Source of the DNA: Nocardioides mangrovi
GTDB taxonomy: Bacteria > Actinomycetota > Actinomycetes > Propionibacteriales > Nocardioidaceae
Direction: 5' to 3'
Assembly (NCBI RefSeq): GCF_020073815.1
Contig: NZ_JAIQZJ010000006.1
Location: forward strand, 1 to 64,000
DNA length: 64,000 bases
Made by a program: the position numbers and the translations under genes. Positions within the stretch are counted from its first letter, which is position 1, and every line of letters starts with the position of its first letter. Of the stretch, positions 52,527 to 64,000 are shown one piece after another. The notes beneath the pieces were generated by a model. It searched no databases and was not told the DNA's origin. It worked only from the letters and a program-made list of their open reading frames with translations.

Positions 52527-52958
52527 ATGCACCGCTTCGCGAGCGTGATCCTGGTCGACCCGCGGGGGTGGCTCCTGCTCCAGGAGCGCGACGAGCACCC
52601 CGTCATCGACCCCGACACGTGGGGCCTGGTCGGCGGGCACGTCGAGGACGGCGAGGACTACGAGCCCGCGGCCTACCGCGAGCTCGAGGAGGAGACCGGC
52701 ATCCGGGTCCCACCCGGCGGGCTGCGGCTCTGGCGCGAGCTGCAGATCTTCCACGAGGCCTACGGCACCCTCGACACGATGCAGGTCTGGTACGCCGCGA
52801 CCAACCTGACCGACGGGGACGTCGTGGTCGGCGAGGGCCGGCAGATCGTCTTCGTCGAGCCGGCCGCGGCCCGCGGCCTCGTCCTGGCGGCCAGCGCCGC
52901 CGTCGTCGTGCCCGGCTTCCTGGACTCTCCGGCTTACGCCGCCATACTCGACGCGTGA
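52527..52958 (+). CDS. Nudix hydrolase
   Basis: 143 residues. The Nudix box G37-x5-E43-x7-R51-E52-L-x-E-E-x-G58-I59 is complete, so it should hydrolyse a nucleoside diphosphate linked to another group, with magnesium. Substrate unknown. Its stop overlaps the start of the SMP-30-like gene (GTGA), making a two-gene unit. Confidence 0.92.
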   Translation: MHRFASVILVDPRGWLLLQERDEHPVIDPDTWGLVGGHVEDGEDYEPAAYRELEEETGIRVPPGGLRLWRELQIFHEAYGTLDTMQVWYAATNLTDGDVVVGEGRQIVFVEPAAARGLVLAASAAVVVPGFLDSPAYAAILDA

Positions 52959-53884
52959 CGAGCGCACTCGAGGTCATCGCCGTTCCCGGTCCCGGTGCGG
53001 AGGACGTCGTCGTCGGCGGGCCCGGCCCCGACGAGGGGGCGGTCTTCACCGGCACCGAGGACGGCAGCATCTTCCGGGTCTCCCACGACGGCCGCCGCAT
53101 CGACCGGGTCGCCCACACCGGCGGCCGCCCGCTCGGCATCGAGATCGACCTCGACGGCCGGCTGCTGGTCTGCGACGCCCACCGCGGCGTGCTACGCGTC
53201 GACCCGCGCACCGGCGCGATCGAGGACGTCGCGGACCGGATCGACCGGGCGCCGATGATGTTCTGCAACAACGCCGCGATCGCCGGCGACGGCACCGTGT
53301 GGTTCACGGACTCCTCGCTCCACTACGGCATCGAGCAGTGGAAGGACGACTTCGTCCAGGACACCCGCACCGGGCGGCTGGCCCGGCTCGGCACCGACGG
53401 CACGATCGAGGTGGTCCTCGAGGGGCTCGCCTTCGGCAACGGCGTCGCGCTCGCCGCGGACGAGTCGTACGTCGCCGTCGCCGAGACCGGCGCGCGCACC
53501 GTCGTACGGCGATGGCTGACGGGGGAGAGGGCCGGCACCCGCGACCTCCTCGTCACCGACCTGCCCGGCTACCCCGACAACATCGCCCGCGGCAGCGACG
53601 GCCTGATGTGGGTGTCCATCGCCAGCCCCGTCGACCCGCTCGTCGAGCGGCTCCAGAAGGCGCCGATGCCGGTCCGCAAGGCCGTGACCCGGATCCCCGA
53701 GCGCCTCCAGCCGGCACCGAAGCAGACCGTCCGGGTCCAGGCGTACGACGACGCCGGCACGCTCGTCCACGACCTCGACCTGCCCGCGACCGGCTACCAC
53801 ATGGTCACCGGCGTCCGGGAGCACGACGGCCGGGTCTGGCTCGGCAGCCTCCACGAGCCCGCGATCGCGGTCGTCGAGCTGTGA
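52955..53884 (+). CDS. SMP-30/gluconolactonase/strictosidine-synthase-like protein
   Basis: 309 residues, a six-bladed beta-propeller. Blade motifs include [22 protein letters not shown], the calcium-site-like Asn in [19 protein letters not shown], and [20 protein letters not shown]...[21 protein letters not shown]. Close bacterial relatives are annotated as lactonases or strictosidine-synthase-like esterases; the true substrate is unknown. No signal peptide, so cytosolic. Coupled to the Nudix gene. Confidence 0.85.
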   Translation: MTSALEVIAVPGPGAEDVVVGGPGPDEGAVFTGTEDGSIFRVSHDGRRIDRVAHTGGRPLGIEIDLDGRLLVCDAHRGVLRVDPRTGAIEDVADRIDRAPMMFCNNAAIAGDGTVWFTDSSLHYGIEQWKDDFVQDTRTGRLARLGTDGTIEVVLEGLAFGNGVALAADESYVAVAETGARTVVRRWLTGERAGTRDLLVTDLPGYPDNIARGSDGLMWVSIASPVDPLVERLQKAPMPVRKAVTRIPERLQPAPKQTVRVQAYDDAGTLVHDLDLPATGYHMVTGVREHDGRVWLGSLHEPAIAVVEL

Positions 53885-53889
53885 CCTCG

Positions 53890-53895
53890 TAGACT
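53890..53895 (+). promoter_or_regulatory. -10 hexamer of dxs
   Basis: TAGACT, eight bases before ATG 53904; leaderless pattern. Confidence 0.5.
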
Positions 53896-53903
53896 CGCAG
53901 GCT

Positions 53904-55814
53904 ATGGGCACCCTCGACTCGATCACGTCGCCGCGCGACCTGCGCGCCCTCGATGACGCGCAGCTGGACGGCCTCGCGAGCGAGATCCGGGACTTCCTGA
54001 TCACCACGTGCGCGCGCACGGGTGGTCACATCGGGCCCAACCTGGGCGTCGTCGAGCTGACCCTGGCGATCCACCGGACCTTCGACTCCCCGCACGACCG
54101 GATCGTCTTCGACACCGGCCACCAGGCCTACGTCCACAAGCTGCTCACCGGCCGCAAGGCGGGCTTCGAGAAGCTGCGGCAGGAGGGCGGCGTCAGCGGC
54201 TACCCGAGCCAGGGTGAGTCCGAGCACGACATCGTCGAGAACTCCCACGCCTCGACCGCGCTCAGCTACGCCGACGGCCTGGCCAAGGCCTTCACGATCC
54301 GCGGCGAGGACCGCCACGTGGTCGCCGTCATCGGCGACGGGGCGCTCACCGGCGGCATGGCCTGGGAGGCGCTCAACAACATCGCCGTCGCCAAGAAGAG
54401 CCGCCTGGTCATCGTCGTCAACGACAACGGCCGCTCCTACACCCCGACCATCGGCGGCCTCGCGACCGCGCTCACCTCGCTGCGCACCAACCCGCGCTAC
54501 GAGAACGTCCTCGACATGGTCAAGCGGCGCCTCAACGCCGTCCCCGGCGTCGGGCCGGCGGCGTACGACGCCCTCCACGCCATGAAGAAGGGCGTCAAGG
54601 ACGCCCTCGCCCCGCAGGGCCTCTTCGAGGACCTCGGCCTCAAGTACGTCGGCCCCGTCGACGGCCACGACCGCGTCGCGATGGAGCAGATGCTCGCCCA
54701 GGCCAAGCGCTTCAACGGGCCGGTCATCGTGCACGCGATCACCCGCAAGGGCTACGGCTACGACCCGGCGGAGCGGCACGAGGCCGACCAGTTCCACGGC
54801 CCGGGTCCCTTCGACGTGCAGACCGGCGCCGAGAAGCCCAAGGGGCCGATCTGGACCGACCACTTCTCCGACGCGATCGTCGAGATCGGCCACCGCCGGC
54901 CGGACGTCGTCGCGATCACCGCGGCGATGATGCACCCGGTCGGCCTGGACAAGTTCGAGGCCGCGTTCCCCGACCGCACCTTCGACGTCGGCATCGCCGA
55001 GCAGCACGCCGCGACCTCCGCGGCCGGGCTCGCGCTCGGCGGCCTGCACCCGGTCTTCGCGGTCTACGGCACCTTCCTCAACCGCGCCTTCGACCAGGTC
55101 CTCATGGACGTCGCGCTGCACCGGTGCGGCGTCACCTTCTGCCTCGACCGCTCCGGGGTCACCGGCGACGACGGCGCCAGCCACAACGGCATGTGGGACA
55201 TGTCGATCCTCCAGGTGGTGCCCGGGCTGCGGCTCGCCGCGCCCCGCGACGCCGCCCGCCTCCGCGAGCTCCTCGGCGAGGCGGTCGAGGTCGACGACGC
55301 CCCCACCGTGATCCGCTACCCCAAGGGCCCGCCGCCCGCCGACATCGAGGCGGTCGGCAAGGCCGGCGGCGCCGACGTGCTCGCCCGCTCCGGCCCGCAG
55401 GACGTCCTCGTGGTCGCGGTCGGCTCGATGGGCACCGTCGCCGTCGACGTCGCCGACCGCCTGGTCGCGCAGGGCATCGGCGTCACCGTCGTCGACCCGC
55501 GCTGGGTCAAGCCGGTCGACCCGGCGATCATCGACCTGGCGCGGCAGCACCGGCTCGTGGTCAGCATCGAGGACAACGGCGAGACCGGTGGCTGCGGCGC
55601 GGTCCTGCTGCAGACCCTCAACGCCGCCGGCGTCCACACGCCCTTCCGTCTGCACGGCATCCCGCAGGAGTTCCTCTCCCACGCCAAGCGCGACGCGATC
55701 CTCGAGCGGATCGGCCTCACCCCGCAGACGATCGCGCGCGGGATCGTGGAGGAGATGACCTCGTTGGCCGACGGTCGTTCTCCTCTTGATGTCGACCACC
55801 AGGCGCAGGGCTAG
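53904..55814 (+). CDS. dxs: 1-deoxy-D-xylulose-5-phosphate synthase
   Basis: 636 residues, thiamine-diphosphate enzyme that condenses pyruvate and glyceraldehyde 3-phosphate, the first step of the MEP isoprenoid pathway. His42 (GGHIGPNLG), [10 protein letters not shown], the ThDP/Mg motif [16 protein letters not shown] (144-159) and Glu366 in VGIAEQHA are present. Length is normal. ATG 53904 follows TAGACT by eight bases, suggesting a leaderless message. Its last 26 bases overlap the start of the following lipoprotein gene. No other MEP gene is in the window. Confidence 0.97.
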   Translation: MGTLDSITSPRDLRALDDAQLDGLASEIRDFLITTCARTGGHIGPNLGVVELTLAIHRTFDSPHDRIVFDTGHQAYVHKLLTGRKAGFEKLRQEGGVSGYPSQGESEHDIVENSHASTALSYADGLAKAFTIRGEDRHVVAVIGDGALTGGMAWEALNNIAVAKKSRLVIVVNDNGRSYTPTIGGLATALTSLRTNPRYENVLDMVKRRLNAVPGVGPAAYDALHAMKKGVKDALAPQGLFEDLGLKYVGPVDGHDRVAMEQMLAQAKRFNGPVIVHAITRKGYGYDPAERHEADQFHGPGPFDVQTGAEKPKGPIWTDHFSDAIVEIGHRRPDVVAITAAMMHPVGLDKFEAAFPDRTFDVGIAEQHAATSAAGLALGGLHPVFAVYGTFLNRAFDQVLMDVALHRCGVTFCLDRSGVTGDDGASHNGMWDMSILQVVPGLRLAAPRDAARLRELLGEAVEVDDAPTVIRYPKGPPPADIEAVGKAGGADVLARSGPQDVLVVAVGSMGTVAVDVADRLVAQGIGVTVVDPRWVKPVDPAIIDLARQHRLVVSIEDNGETGGCGAVLLQTLNAAGVHTPFRLHGIPQEFLSHAKRDAILERIGLTPQTIARGIVEEMTSLADGRSPLDVDHQAQG

Positions 55815-57024
55815 CTCGCTGGCCGCGGCCCTCCTCGGGCTCGCGGCCCTGACGGCCTGCTCCGGCGGCAGCGACGGCAGCTCCGCGACGCCCTCCGCGA
55901 CGTCGGCGCGCGACATCGCCCGGACGATCGGGACGGCGCTCGACGCCCGCGCGGACGCCGTACGACACGCCGACAACGCCGCCTTCCTGCGCCAGGTCGG
56001 CGGCGGGCGGGTGTTCCGCGACCAGCAGCAGACCTGGTACGACGACCTCACCCAGCTGCCGATCGCGGTGCTCCGCTACCGCGTCGACCCCGCCTCGCTT
56101 GTCCGGGACGGCGACGCCTACTGGGTGACCGTCCGCCAGGCCCTCCAGCTCGACGGGTACGACGCCGCGCCGGTCGTCACCGAGGACCGCTACCGCTTCG
56201 CGGCCGCGCCGCACGACCCCGACCGGATGCGGCTCGTCTCGGTGACCGACGCCGAGTGGGAGGCCGAGCACGACGTCCGTCCGCAGCCCTGGGACACCGG
56301 CGCGATCCAGGTGCGCCAGGCGGCCGGCGTCCTCGGCATCTTCGACGCGGACTCGATCGACGCCGCCCCCGCGCTGCTCACCTCGGTCGAGGAGGGGATC
56401 TCGGCGGTCGCCGCCCGGGTGCCCTACGACTGGTCGCGCACCGTCGTCGTCTACGCGCTCTCCGACGAGACCTTCCTGGACAGCCTGGAGGACCTGCCCG
56501 GCGACGACCCGGGCGACCTCGACGCGGTGGCGTTCCCGGTGGGGGAGAGCACCCGCTTCGTGCTCAACCCGGCGATGCTCGACCGGCCCGGGCCCGACCG
56601 TGACCGGCTGGTCCGCCACGAGCTCACCCACGTCGCCGTCGGCGGCCACGACGACACGGCGCCGGTCTGGCTCTCCGAGGGCCTGGCCGAGTGGGTCTCG
56701 GTCGCTCCGGTCGCGCCCCAGGACCGCCGGATCCCCGACGAGGCGCTCGCCGCCGCCGAGGCCGGCGTCAGCGACCTGCCCGACGACGAGACGTTCAACG
56801 ACGAGGACTCCGAGGCCCACTACGGGCTCGCGTGGTTCGCGGTGCAGTACCTCGCGGACACCTACGGCGAGGACGCGCCGTGGCAGCTGCTCGACGCGGT
56901 GAGCGCGCCGGGGGCGGACGTCGACACCGTGCTCGACGAGCAGTTCGGCACCAGCACCCACGAGCTGGCCGTGCAGGCGGGTCGACTGATCGTGTCGCTC
57001 TACGACCCCTCCGCCGGAGGGTAG
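55789..57024 (+). CDS. Lipoprotein with gluzincin-like metallopeptidase domain
   Basis: 411 residues. A lipoprotein signal peptide ends at the lipobox LTAC (Cys24), so the protein is lipid-anchored outside. The C-terminal half has HELTH (277-281) and WLSEGLAEW, with Glu297 as probable third zinc ligand, the pattern of gluzincin peptidases; residues about 30-200 form an NTF2-like or unknown N-terminal region. Peptidase activity is inferred. ATG 55789 overlaps the end of dxs by 26 bases in another frame; the lipoprotein signal makes this start convincing. Confidence 0.85.
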   Translation: MSTTRRRASSLAAALLGLAALTACSGGSDGSSATPSATSARDIARTIGTALDARADAVRHADNAAFLRQVGGGRVFRDQQQTWYDDLTQLPIAVLRYRVDPASLVRDGDAYWVTVRQALQLDGYDAAPVVTEDRYRFAAAPHDPDRMRLVSVTDAEWEAEHDVRPQPWDTGAIQVRQAAGVLGIFDADSIDAAPALLTSVEEGISAVAARVPYDWSRTVVVYALSDETFLDSLEDLPGDDPGDLDAVAFPVGESTRFVLNPAMLDRPGPDRDRLVRHELTHVAVGGHDDTAPVWLSEGLAEWVSVAPVAPQDRRIPDEALAAAEAGVSDLPDDETFNDEDSEAHYGLAWFAVQYLADTYGEDAPWQLLDAVSAPGADVDTVLDEQFGTSTHELAVQAGRLIVSLYDPSAGG

Positions 57025-57072
57025 GCACACGGGCCGTGTTTCGGTCATGCTCGACCCGGAAAGGGTCGAGCC

Positions 57073-58557
57073 ATGAACGTCCTGCGCACCAAGTCGATCG
57101 AGCAGTCCCTCGAGGACACCGACGACCCGGAGTTCAAGCTCAAGAAGAAGCTGACCGCCGTGGACCTCACGGTCTTCGGCATCGGCGTGGTGATCGGCGC
57201 CGGCATCTTCACCCTGACCGGCGAGGTGGCGGCCGACTACGCCGGTCCCGGCGTCGTCTTCTCGTTCATGATCGCCGCGATCTGCTGCGCCCTCGCCGCG
57301 CTGTGCTACGCCGAGTTCGCCTCGACCGTGCCGGTCGCGGGCTCGGCGTACACGTTCTCCTACGCCACGCTCGGCGAGCTGGTCGCGTGGATCATCGGCT
57401 GGGACCTCATCCTCGAGCTGATGCTCGGCGCGTCGGTCGTCGCCCAGGGCTGGAGCACCTACCTCGTCACCTTCCTCGACGAGATCGGCCTGGGCTGGCC
57501 GGACTCGATCGGGCCGGCCGACTCCGAGCACTTCAGCTGGGGACACGTGAACCTCGCCGCCGTGCTGCTGATCGCGGTGCTCACGACCCTGATCGCGGTC
57601 GGCATCAAGGAGTCGCTGCGGGTCAACCTGGTGCTGGTCGGCATCAAGCTCTTCATCGTGATGTTCGTGATCGTCGCGGGTCTCTTCTACGTCAGCGGCG
57701 CCAACTACCACCCGTTCATCCCGCCGGCCTCCGACCCGATCTCGGGGAGCGGCCTGACCCAGCCGCTCATCCAGTGGGCGTTCGGCATCGAGCCGCAGAC
57801 CTTCGGCGTCCTCGGCGTCATCTCGGCCGCGTCGGTGGTCTTCTTCGCCTACATCGGCTTCGACGTCGTGGCGACGACCGCCGAGGAGGCGCGCGACCCG
57901 CAGCGCGACCTGCCGAAGGGCATCATCTTCTCGCTGCTCATCTGCACGGCCCTGTACGTCGCGGTCGCGCTGGTCATCACCGGGATGGTGCCCTACGACA
58001 AGATCGACCCCTCCGCCGCGCTCGCCACGGCCTTCCGCGACGTCGGCAAGAGCGGCTTCGCGACGCTGATCTCGGCGGGCGCGGTCGCCGGTCTCACCAC
58101 GGTCGTGATGACGCTGATCATCGGCGCCGTGCGCGTGCTCTTCGCGATGAGCCGCGACGGCCTGCTCCCGCACGCCTTCGGCAAGACCAGCCCGACCACC
58201 GGCACCCCGGTCCGGATCACCGTCACCATCGGCGTCGCGGTCGCCGTCATCGCCGGCTTCACGCCCATCGACAAGCTGGAGGAGATGGTCAACATCGGCA
58301 CCCTGACCGCCTTCACGCTGGTCTCGATCGCGATCCCGGTGCTGCGTCGCAGCCGCCCCGACCTCGAGCGCCCGTTCCGCGTGCCGCTGAGCCCGGTGCT
58401 GCCGATCGTCTCGGCCCTGGTCTGCGTCTACCTGATGCTCAACCTGTCGATCGAGACCTGGCTGCGGTTCCTGGTGTGGATGGTCCTCGGCTTCGTCATC
58501 TACTTCGCCTACGGGCACAGCCACAGCCGGGTCCGCGAGGTCGAGAAAGCACGCTGA
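57073..58557 (+). CDS. APC family amino acid permease
   Basis: 494 residues, about twelve helices. GIGVVIGAGIFTLTG is the unwound first helix that binds the amino-acid backbone, and FFAYIGFDVVATTAEEARDPQRDLPKGI is the signature of the cationic/branched amino-acid subgroup. Substrate not determinable. ATG 57073 is preceded by GGAAAGGG. Its stop lies inside a 17-bp hairpin shared with the convergent katG gene. Confidence 0.93.
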   Translation: MNVLRTKSIEQSLEDTDDPEFKLKKKLTAVDLTVFGIGVVIGAGIFTLTGEVAADYAGPGVVFSFMIAAICCALAALCYAEFASTVPVAGSAYTFSYATLGELVAWIIGWDLILELMLGASVVAQGWSTYLVTFLDEIGLGWPDSIGPADSEHFSWGHVNLAAVLLIAVLTTLIAVGIKESLRVNLVLVGIKLFIVMFVIVAGLFYVSGANYHPFIPPASDPISGSGLTQPLIQWAFGIEPQTFGVLGVISAASVVFFAYIGFDVVATTAEEARDPQRDLPKGIIFSLLICTALYVAVALVITGMVPYDKIDPSAALATAFRDVGKSGFATLISAGAVAGLTTVVMTLIIGAVRVLFAMSRDGLLPHAFGKTSPTTGTPVRITVTIGVAVAVIAGFTPIDKLEEMVNIGTLTAFTLVSIAIPVLRRSRPDLERPFRVPLSPVLPIVSALVCVYLMLNLSIETWLRFLVWMVLGFVIYFAYGHSHSRVREVEKAR

Positions 58558-58588
58558 CCCGGCAGAAAGTCTCTGCCGGGTCAGCGTG
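58550..58588. terminator. Bidirectional terminator between the amino-acid permease and katG
   Basis: Arms 58550-58566 and 58572-58588 are a perfect 17-bp inverted repeat with a 5-base loop, overlapping the permease stop codon and ending eight bases before the katG stop. It lacks U-tracts, as do many actinobacterial terminators. Confidence 0.8.
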
Positions 58589-58596
58589 GGGGTGCG

Positions 58597-60868
<2,272 letters not shown>

Positions 60869-60875
<7 letters not shown>

Positions 60876-61300
60876 GGTCGTGCGGTGGAGCAGGAGGGGC
60901 ACAGGCCCCAGTAGATGACCTCGGCCTCGTCGATCACGAAGCCGTGCTGGTCGGAGGCGTCCAGGCAGGGGGCCTCGCCGACGGCGCAGTCGACGTCGGC
61001 GATGGCACCGCAGGACCGGCACACCACGTGGTGGTGGTTGTCGCCGATCCGGGTCTCGTAGCGCGCGACGGAGCCGGTGGGCTGGATCCGGCGCACCAGA
61101 CCGGCGGCGGTGAGCGTGTGCAGCGAGTCGTAGACCGCCTGGTGCGACACCGACGGGAGCTCGCGGCGCACGGCGCCGATGATCGAGTCCGTGTCGGCGT
61201 GCGGGAGCCCGGAGACGGCGTCGAGCACGGCCAGTCGAGGTCGTGTCACGCGCAGCCCGGCTCCGCGCAGCTGCTCGGAGAGGTCGGGAGTCGTGGTCAC
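60869..61300 (-). CDS. furA: Fur family transcriptional regulator FurA
   Basis: 143 residues. A winged-helix DNA-binding domain (about 10-80, RVTRPRLAVLDAV...VSHQAVYDSLHTLTAAGLV) is followed by a dimerisation domain with HHH (89-91) and two CxxC zinc motifs (Cys94/Cys97 and Cys134/Cys137). FurA represses katG and itself and is relieved by peroxide. GTG 61300 gives MTTTPDLSEQL, and a TTGACT-N17-TTAGAT promoter places the transcript start at or next to it. Confidence 0.95.
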
Positions 61301-61306
61301 GCGTCG

Positions 61307-61335
61307 ATCTAAGTCCGCTTTCCTGAATGAGTCAA
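61307..61335 (-). promoter_or_regulatory. furA-katG promoter, leaderless
   Basis: On the minus strand TTGACT (61335-61330), a 17-base spacer and TTAGAT (61312-61307) form a near-consensus promoter six bases before the furA GTG. The CTTGACTCATTCAGGAAAG segment resembles, from memory, the FurA-controlled mycobacterial furA promoter. Confidence 0.8.
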
Positions 61336-61377
61336 GATTGGGGATGCCCCGGGCGTGTCCCGGTGCCACCATGAGCC

Positions 61378-62286
61378 ATGGCCACTGCCCCGAGCTGGCT
61401 CGCCGGCGCTCGACACGTGAGCGACGGCGGCCTCGAGACCGACCTGATCTTCCACCACGGCGTCGACCTCCCCGAGTTCGCCGCCTTCCCGCTCGTCGAG
61501 GACGACGCGGGCCGAGCGCTGCTGCGCGACTACTACGACGGGTACGCCGCGGTCGCGCGCCGGGCGGGCGCCGGACTGACCATGGAGTCGCCGACCTGGC
61601 GGGCCAACCCCGACTGGGGCGCGCGCGTCGGGTACGACGCCGCCGGCCTCGACCGGGCCAACACGGCCGCGATCGGCTTCCTGCGCGGGCTCGCCGACGG
61701 CTACGACCTGCCCGACGTCCGGGTGATCGGCGCGATCGGTCCGCGTGGCGACGGCTATGTCGCGGGCGAGCGGGTCGACCCCGACGAGGCCGCCGACTAC
61801 CACTCCGCGCAGGTCGCCGCATTCGCCGGCGCGGGCGCCGACCTGGTCGCGGCGTACACGCTCACCGGCGCCGAGGAGGGCATCGGCATCGTCCGTGCCG
61901 CGCGGGCCGCCGGCGTACCCGTGCTGGTCGGCTTCACCGTCGAGACCGACGGCCGGCTGCCCGACGGCACCTCGCTGCGGGAGGCCGTCGAGCGGGTCGA
62001 CGCGGCGGCCGAGCCGGACGGGTACGTCGTCAACTGCGCCCACCCGACCCACATCGCGCCGGGCCTCGAGGCCGGCGACTGGCTCTCGCGGATCGTGCAG
62101 GTCAACCCCAACGCCTCGACGATGACCCACGAGGAGCTGGACGCCGCCGAGGAGCTGGACGAGGGGGACCTCGGCCTGCTCGCGTCGTCGCTGACCGCGC
62201 TGCGCCCGCAGCTCCCGTCGCTCGGGATCGTCGGCGGGTGCTGCGGCACCGACGCGCGGCACGTGGCGGCGCTCTGGGGGGTGTGA
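61378..62286 (+). CDS. Homocysteine S-methyltransferase family protein
   Basis: 302 residues, a TIM-barrel enzyme that moves a methyl group from a donor such as S-methylmethionine to homocysteine. The zinc cysteines are Cys220 (NCAHP), Cys288 and Cys289 (GGCCGT), and DGGLETDL is the N-terminal signature. The single-domain form needs no cobalamin. ATG 61378 or an ATG seven bases upstream out of frame; 61378 is in frame with the domain. Separate from the furA promoter by about 43 bases. Confidence 0.9.
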   Translation: MATAPSWLAGARHVSDGGLETDLIFHHGVDLPEFAAFPLVEDDAGRALLRDYYDGYAAVARRAGAGLTMESPTWRANPDWGARVGYDAAGLDRANTAAIGFLRGLADGYDLPDVRVIGAIGPRGDGYVAGERVDPDEAADYHSAQVAAFAGAGADLVAAYTLTGAEEGIGIVRAARAAGVPVLVGFTVETDGRLPDGTSLREAVERVDAAAEPDGYVVNCAHPTHIAPGLEAGDWLSRIVQVNPNASTMTHEELDAAEELDEGDLGLLASSLTALRPQLPSLGIVGGCCGTDARHVAALWGV

Positions 62287-62364
62287 GCGGGAGCGTGTGA
62301 GCGCGGGCGCACTCCGTCCTGCGCATTCCACCGCGGCGCCCGTCGGAGCCGCCACAATGCGCAC

Positions 62365-63300
62365 GTGACCCGTGACCGTGCTCATGACGTGGTGGTGCTC
62401 GGCGACGCCAACCCCGACCTCGTGCTCCGCGGCGACGTGGTGCCGCGCTTCGGGCAGGCCGAGCAGCTGGTCGACGCGGCCGACCTGACCCTCGGCGGGT
62501 CGGGCGCGATCATGGCGGCCGGCCTGGCGCGGCTCGGCGTGGACGTCGCGATCGTCGCGGCCGTCGGCCGCGACCCCTTCGGCGACCTCGTCCTCGGGAT
62601 GCTCGAGGAGCACGGTGTCGCGACCGATCTCGTCGTCCGCCGCGGCGACCTCGGCACCGGGCTCAGCGTCGTGCTCTCCGCCGGCACCCGGGCGATCCTG
62701 ACCCACGCCGGCGCCATCGGCAGCCTGACCGCCGCGGACGTCCCGGCCGAGGCCGTCGCGGCCGCGCGGCACGTGCACGTCGCCTCGCCGTACCTCGTCA
62801 CCCGGCTGCGCGCGGACCTCCCGACGGTGCTCGCCGGCGCCCGGTCGAGCAGCGTCGACACCAACGACGACCCGGCCCGCGCCTGGGCCGACCTCGCGGC
62901 GCTCGCGGACGCGGCCGGGACGCTGCTCCCGAACGACGGTGAGGTCGTGCTCTGGGCGCAGGCCCTCGGCCACCGGACCGACGACTGGCTCGACGCGGCG
63001 GCGTACGTCGCGTCCCGGGGCGTCGAGGTCGTGGTCAAGGCCGGCGCCGAGGGCGGCGCGCACGTCACGGCTGACGGCGTGGTCCGGCAGGAGCCGGCCC
63101 CCGTGACGCCGGTCGACACGACCGGCGCCGGCGACACCTTCGACGCCGCCTGGGTCGCGGCCCGGCTGGCGGGGGAGCCGCCCGAGCGGGCGCTGCGCTG
63201 GGCGGTCGCGGCCGGCACGCTCTCCACGCAGGGCGTCGGCGGTACGGCGGCGCAGCCCGACCGCGACACCCTGCTCCGCGCGGTCGGGGTGCTGCCGTGA
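62365..63300 (+). CDS. PfkB family sugar kinase
   Basis: 311 residues of the ribokinase/PfkB family. The N-terminal GDANPDLVL, the glycine-rich GGSGAIMAAGLARLG and the C-terminal DTTGAGDTFDA with catalytic Asp257 are present. Sugar or nucleoside substrate not determinable. GTG 62365; the stop overlaps the start of a second PfkB kinase (GTGA). Confidence 0.9.
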   Translation: MTRDRAHDVVVLGDANPDLVLRGDVVPRFGQAEQLVDAADLTLGGSGAIMAAGLARLGVDVAIVAAVGRDPFGDLVLGMLEEHGVATDLVVRRGDLGTGLSVVLSAGTRAILTHAGAIGSLTAADVPAEAVAAARHVHVASPYLVTRLRADLPTVLAGARSSSVDTNDDPARAWADLAALADAAGTLLPNDGEVVLWAQALGHRTDDWLDAAAYVASRGVEVVVKAGAEGGAHVTADGVVRQEPAPVTPVDTTGAGDTFDAAWVAARLAGEPPERALRWAVAAGTLSTQGVGGTAAQPDRDTLLRAVGVLP

Positions 63301-64000
63301 TCCGCTGCGTCGGGCTGAGCCCGGCGGTGGACCTCACCTACGAGACGTCGGCCCCGCTGCGCGCCGGCGCCATCACCCGCCCGACCGCCGTGCACCGCCG
63401 GGCCGGCGGCAAGGCCGCCAACGTCGCGCGCGTGGTCGCCGCCCTCGGCGGGGAGAGCGTGCTGGCCGGGATCGTCGCCGGCCAGCCGGGGCGGTGGCTC
63501 GGCGAGCTCGCCCGCGCCGAGGGGCTCCGCACCGACCTGGTCGAGAGCGAGCACGGCGAGACCCGGCTGTGCACGACCGTGCTCGGCGACCCGGCGCCCA
63601 CCGAGCTCTACGAGCCGTCCGGCCCGGTCGACACGGCCGCCTGGGCCGAGCTCGTCGCGCACGAGGCGGCCGCCGACGCCACGTGGACGGTGGTGTCCGG
63701 CTCGGCCCCACCGGGCATCGGCCACCACGACCTCGCCGTCCTGCTCGCGGCGGCCGCGCGGCAGCGGCCGGTGGCGCTCGACGCCCACGGGCCCGCCGTT
63801 GCCACGGCGCTCGCCTCGGGCGTCCCGGTCGACCTGCTCAAGGTGAACCGCCACGAGGCCGCCGGCCTGCTCCGTCGCCCCGACGACACGGCCCCCGAGG
63901 ACCTGGCGACCGGGCTCGCGTCGTACGCCGGCAGCCCGGTCGTGGTGGTCACCTGCGGTCCGGACGGTGCGGTCGCGGTGGACCGCGACGGCGTACGACG
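63297..64000 (+). CDS. Second PfkB family kinase, 1-phosphofructokinase-like, cut by the window end
   Basis: 234 residues are seen; the frame stays open to base 64000. LSPAVDLTY at the N-terminus and RRAGGKAANVARVVAALGG correspond to the phosphosugar kinase branch (1-phosphofructokinase, tagatose-6-phosphate kinase), and VSGSAPPGI and KVNRHEAAGLL follow in the expected order. The catalytic GAGD motif would lie beyond the window. GTG 63297 overlaps the stop of the first kinase, so the two are cotranslated, suggesting consecutive steps in one pathway. Confidence 0.85.
   Translation, partial: MIRCVGLSPAVDLTYETSAPLRAGAITRPTAVHRRAGGKAANVARVVAALGGESVLAGIVAGQPGRWLGELARAEGLRTDLVESEHGETRLCTTVLGDPAPTELYEPSGPVDTAAWAELVAHEAAADATWTVVSGSAPPGIGHHDLAVLLAAAARQRPVALDAHGPAVATALASGVPVDLLKVNRHEAAGLLRRPDDTAPEDLATGLASYAGSPVVVVTCGPDGAVAVDRDGVR

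Noticed and set aside
57073..58557. Second potassium-type transporter
   Set aside because: Despite the shared APC fold, its GAGIF motif and the TTAEEARDPQRDLP signature are those of amino-acid permeases, and the KimA segments are absent.

Overview
The window is very GC-rich, almost gap-free actinobacterial chromosome. Codon third positions are nearly all G or C, GTG starts are common, neighbouring genes overlap by GTGA or ATGA, and many genes appear to be transcribed without a leader. Gene content and order suggest a Nocardioides-like member of the Propionibacteriales. The block at 28-7732 (DUF4235, DUF3093, dut, DUF3710, OB-fold protein, DUF3159, two TrkA/RCK proteins, KimA-like permease, TrmA-type methyltransferase) resembles, from memory, the Rv2689c-Rv2698 neighbourhood of Mycobacterium tuberculosis. 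I see no tRNA, rRNA, CRISPR array, insertion sequence or prophage, and no intergenic stretch longer than about 200 bases.

Layout. 28-7732: conserved core block with a probable potassium-uptake module, nucleotide hygiene (dUTPase) and RNA methylation. 7745-16255: PPK2 polyphosphate kinase, an SDR enzyme, aconitase with a crowded upstream regulatory region, then small genes (thiamine-binding protein, DUF3105, GNAT, YjbQ, a degenerate inositol-phosphatase relative, a secreted protein). 16270-21787: QueA-like protein with an SDR, a divergent GNAT, and a coupled M20 peptidase/prolyl oligopeptidase pair. 21972-31219: the most distinctive region, a nine-gene, single-strand cluster with a five-gene peptide-type ABC importer followed by a Rieske oxygenase, a sarcosine-oxidase-like flavoenzyme and a second Rieske oxygenase. 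It reads as uptake plus stepwise N-demethylation of an N-methylated or betaine-like compound; the substrate is unknown. 31274-36418: an ECF42-type sigma factor with its DGPF/YCII partner and a matching promoter, a DUF222 HNH nuclease under a textbook LexA box, a small frameshifted membrane gene, and an SDR. 36422-45101: CocE/NonD hydrolase and P1 peptidase (minus strand), diverging from an operon of HDAC-like amidohydrolase, 1027-residue FtsX-like permease and two ATPases, one with a degenerate ABC signature. 45231-51497: MMPL transporter, hemerythrin protein, and a large BTAD/AAA regulator. 51517-64000: GH18 protein, Nudix, SMP-30-like protein, dxs, a metallopeptidase-like lipoprotein, an amino-acid permease, katG-furA, homocysteine methyltransferase, and two PfkB kinases, the last cut by the window end.

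Regulation that can be read from the bases: a LexA box (33933-33950), an ECF42-type promoter (31690-31716), a furA promoter whose start site would fall on the GTG, a diverged DtxR/IdeR-like box and a separate palindrome upstream of aconitase, 11-bp direct repeats of the kind bound by SARP/OmpR-type regulators upstream of the MMPL gene, and a recurring TANNNT hexamer 5-8 bases ahead of at least fifteen start codons.
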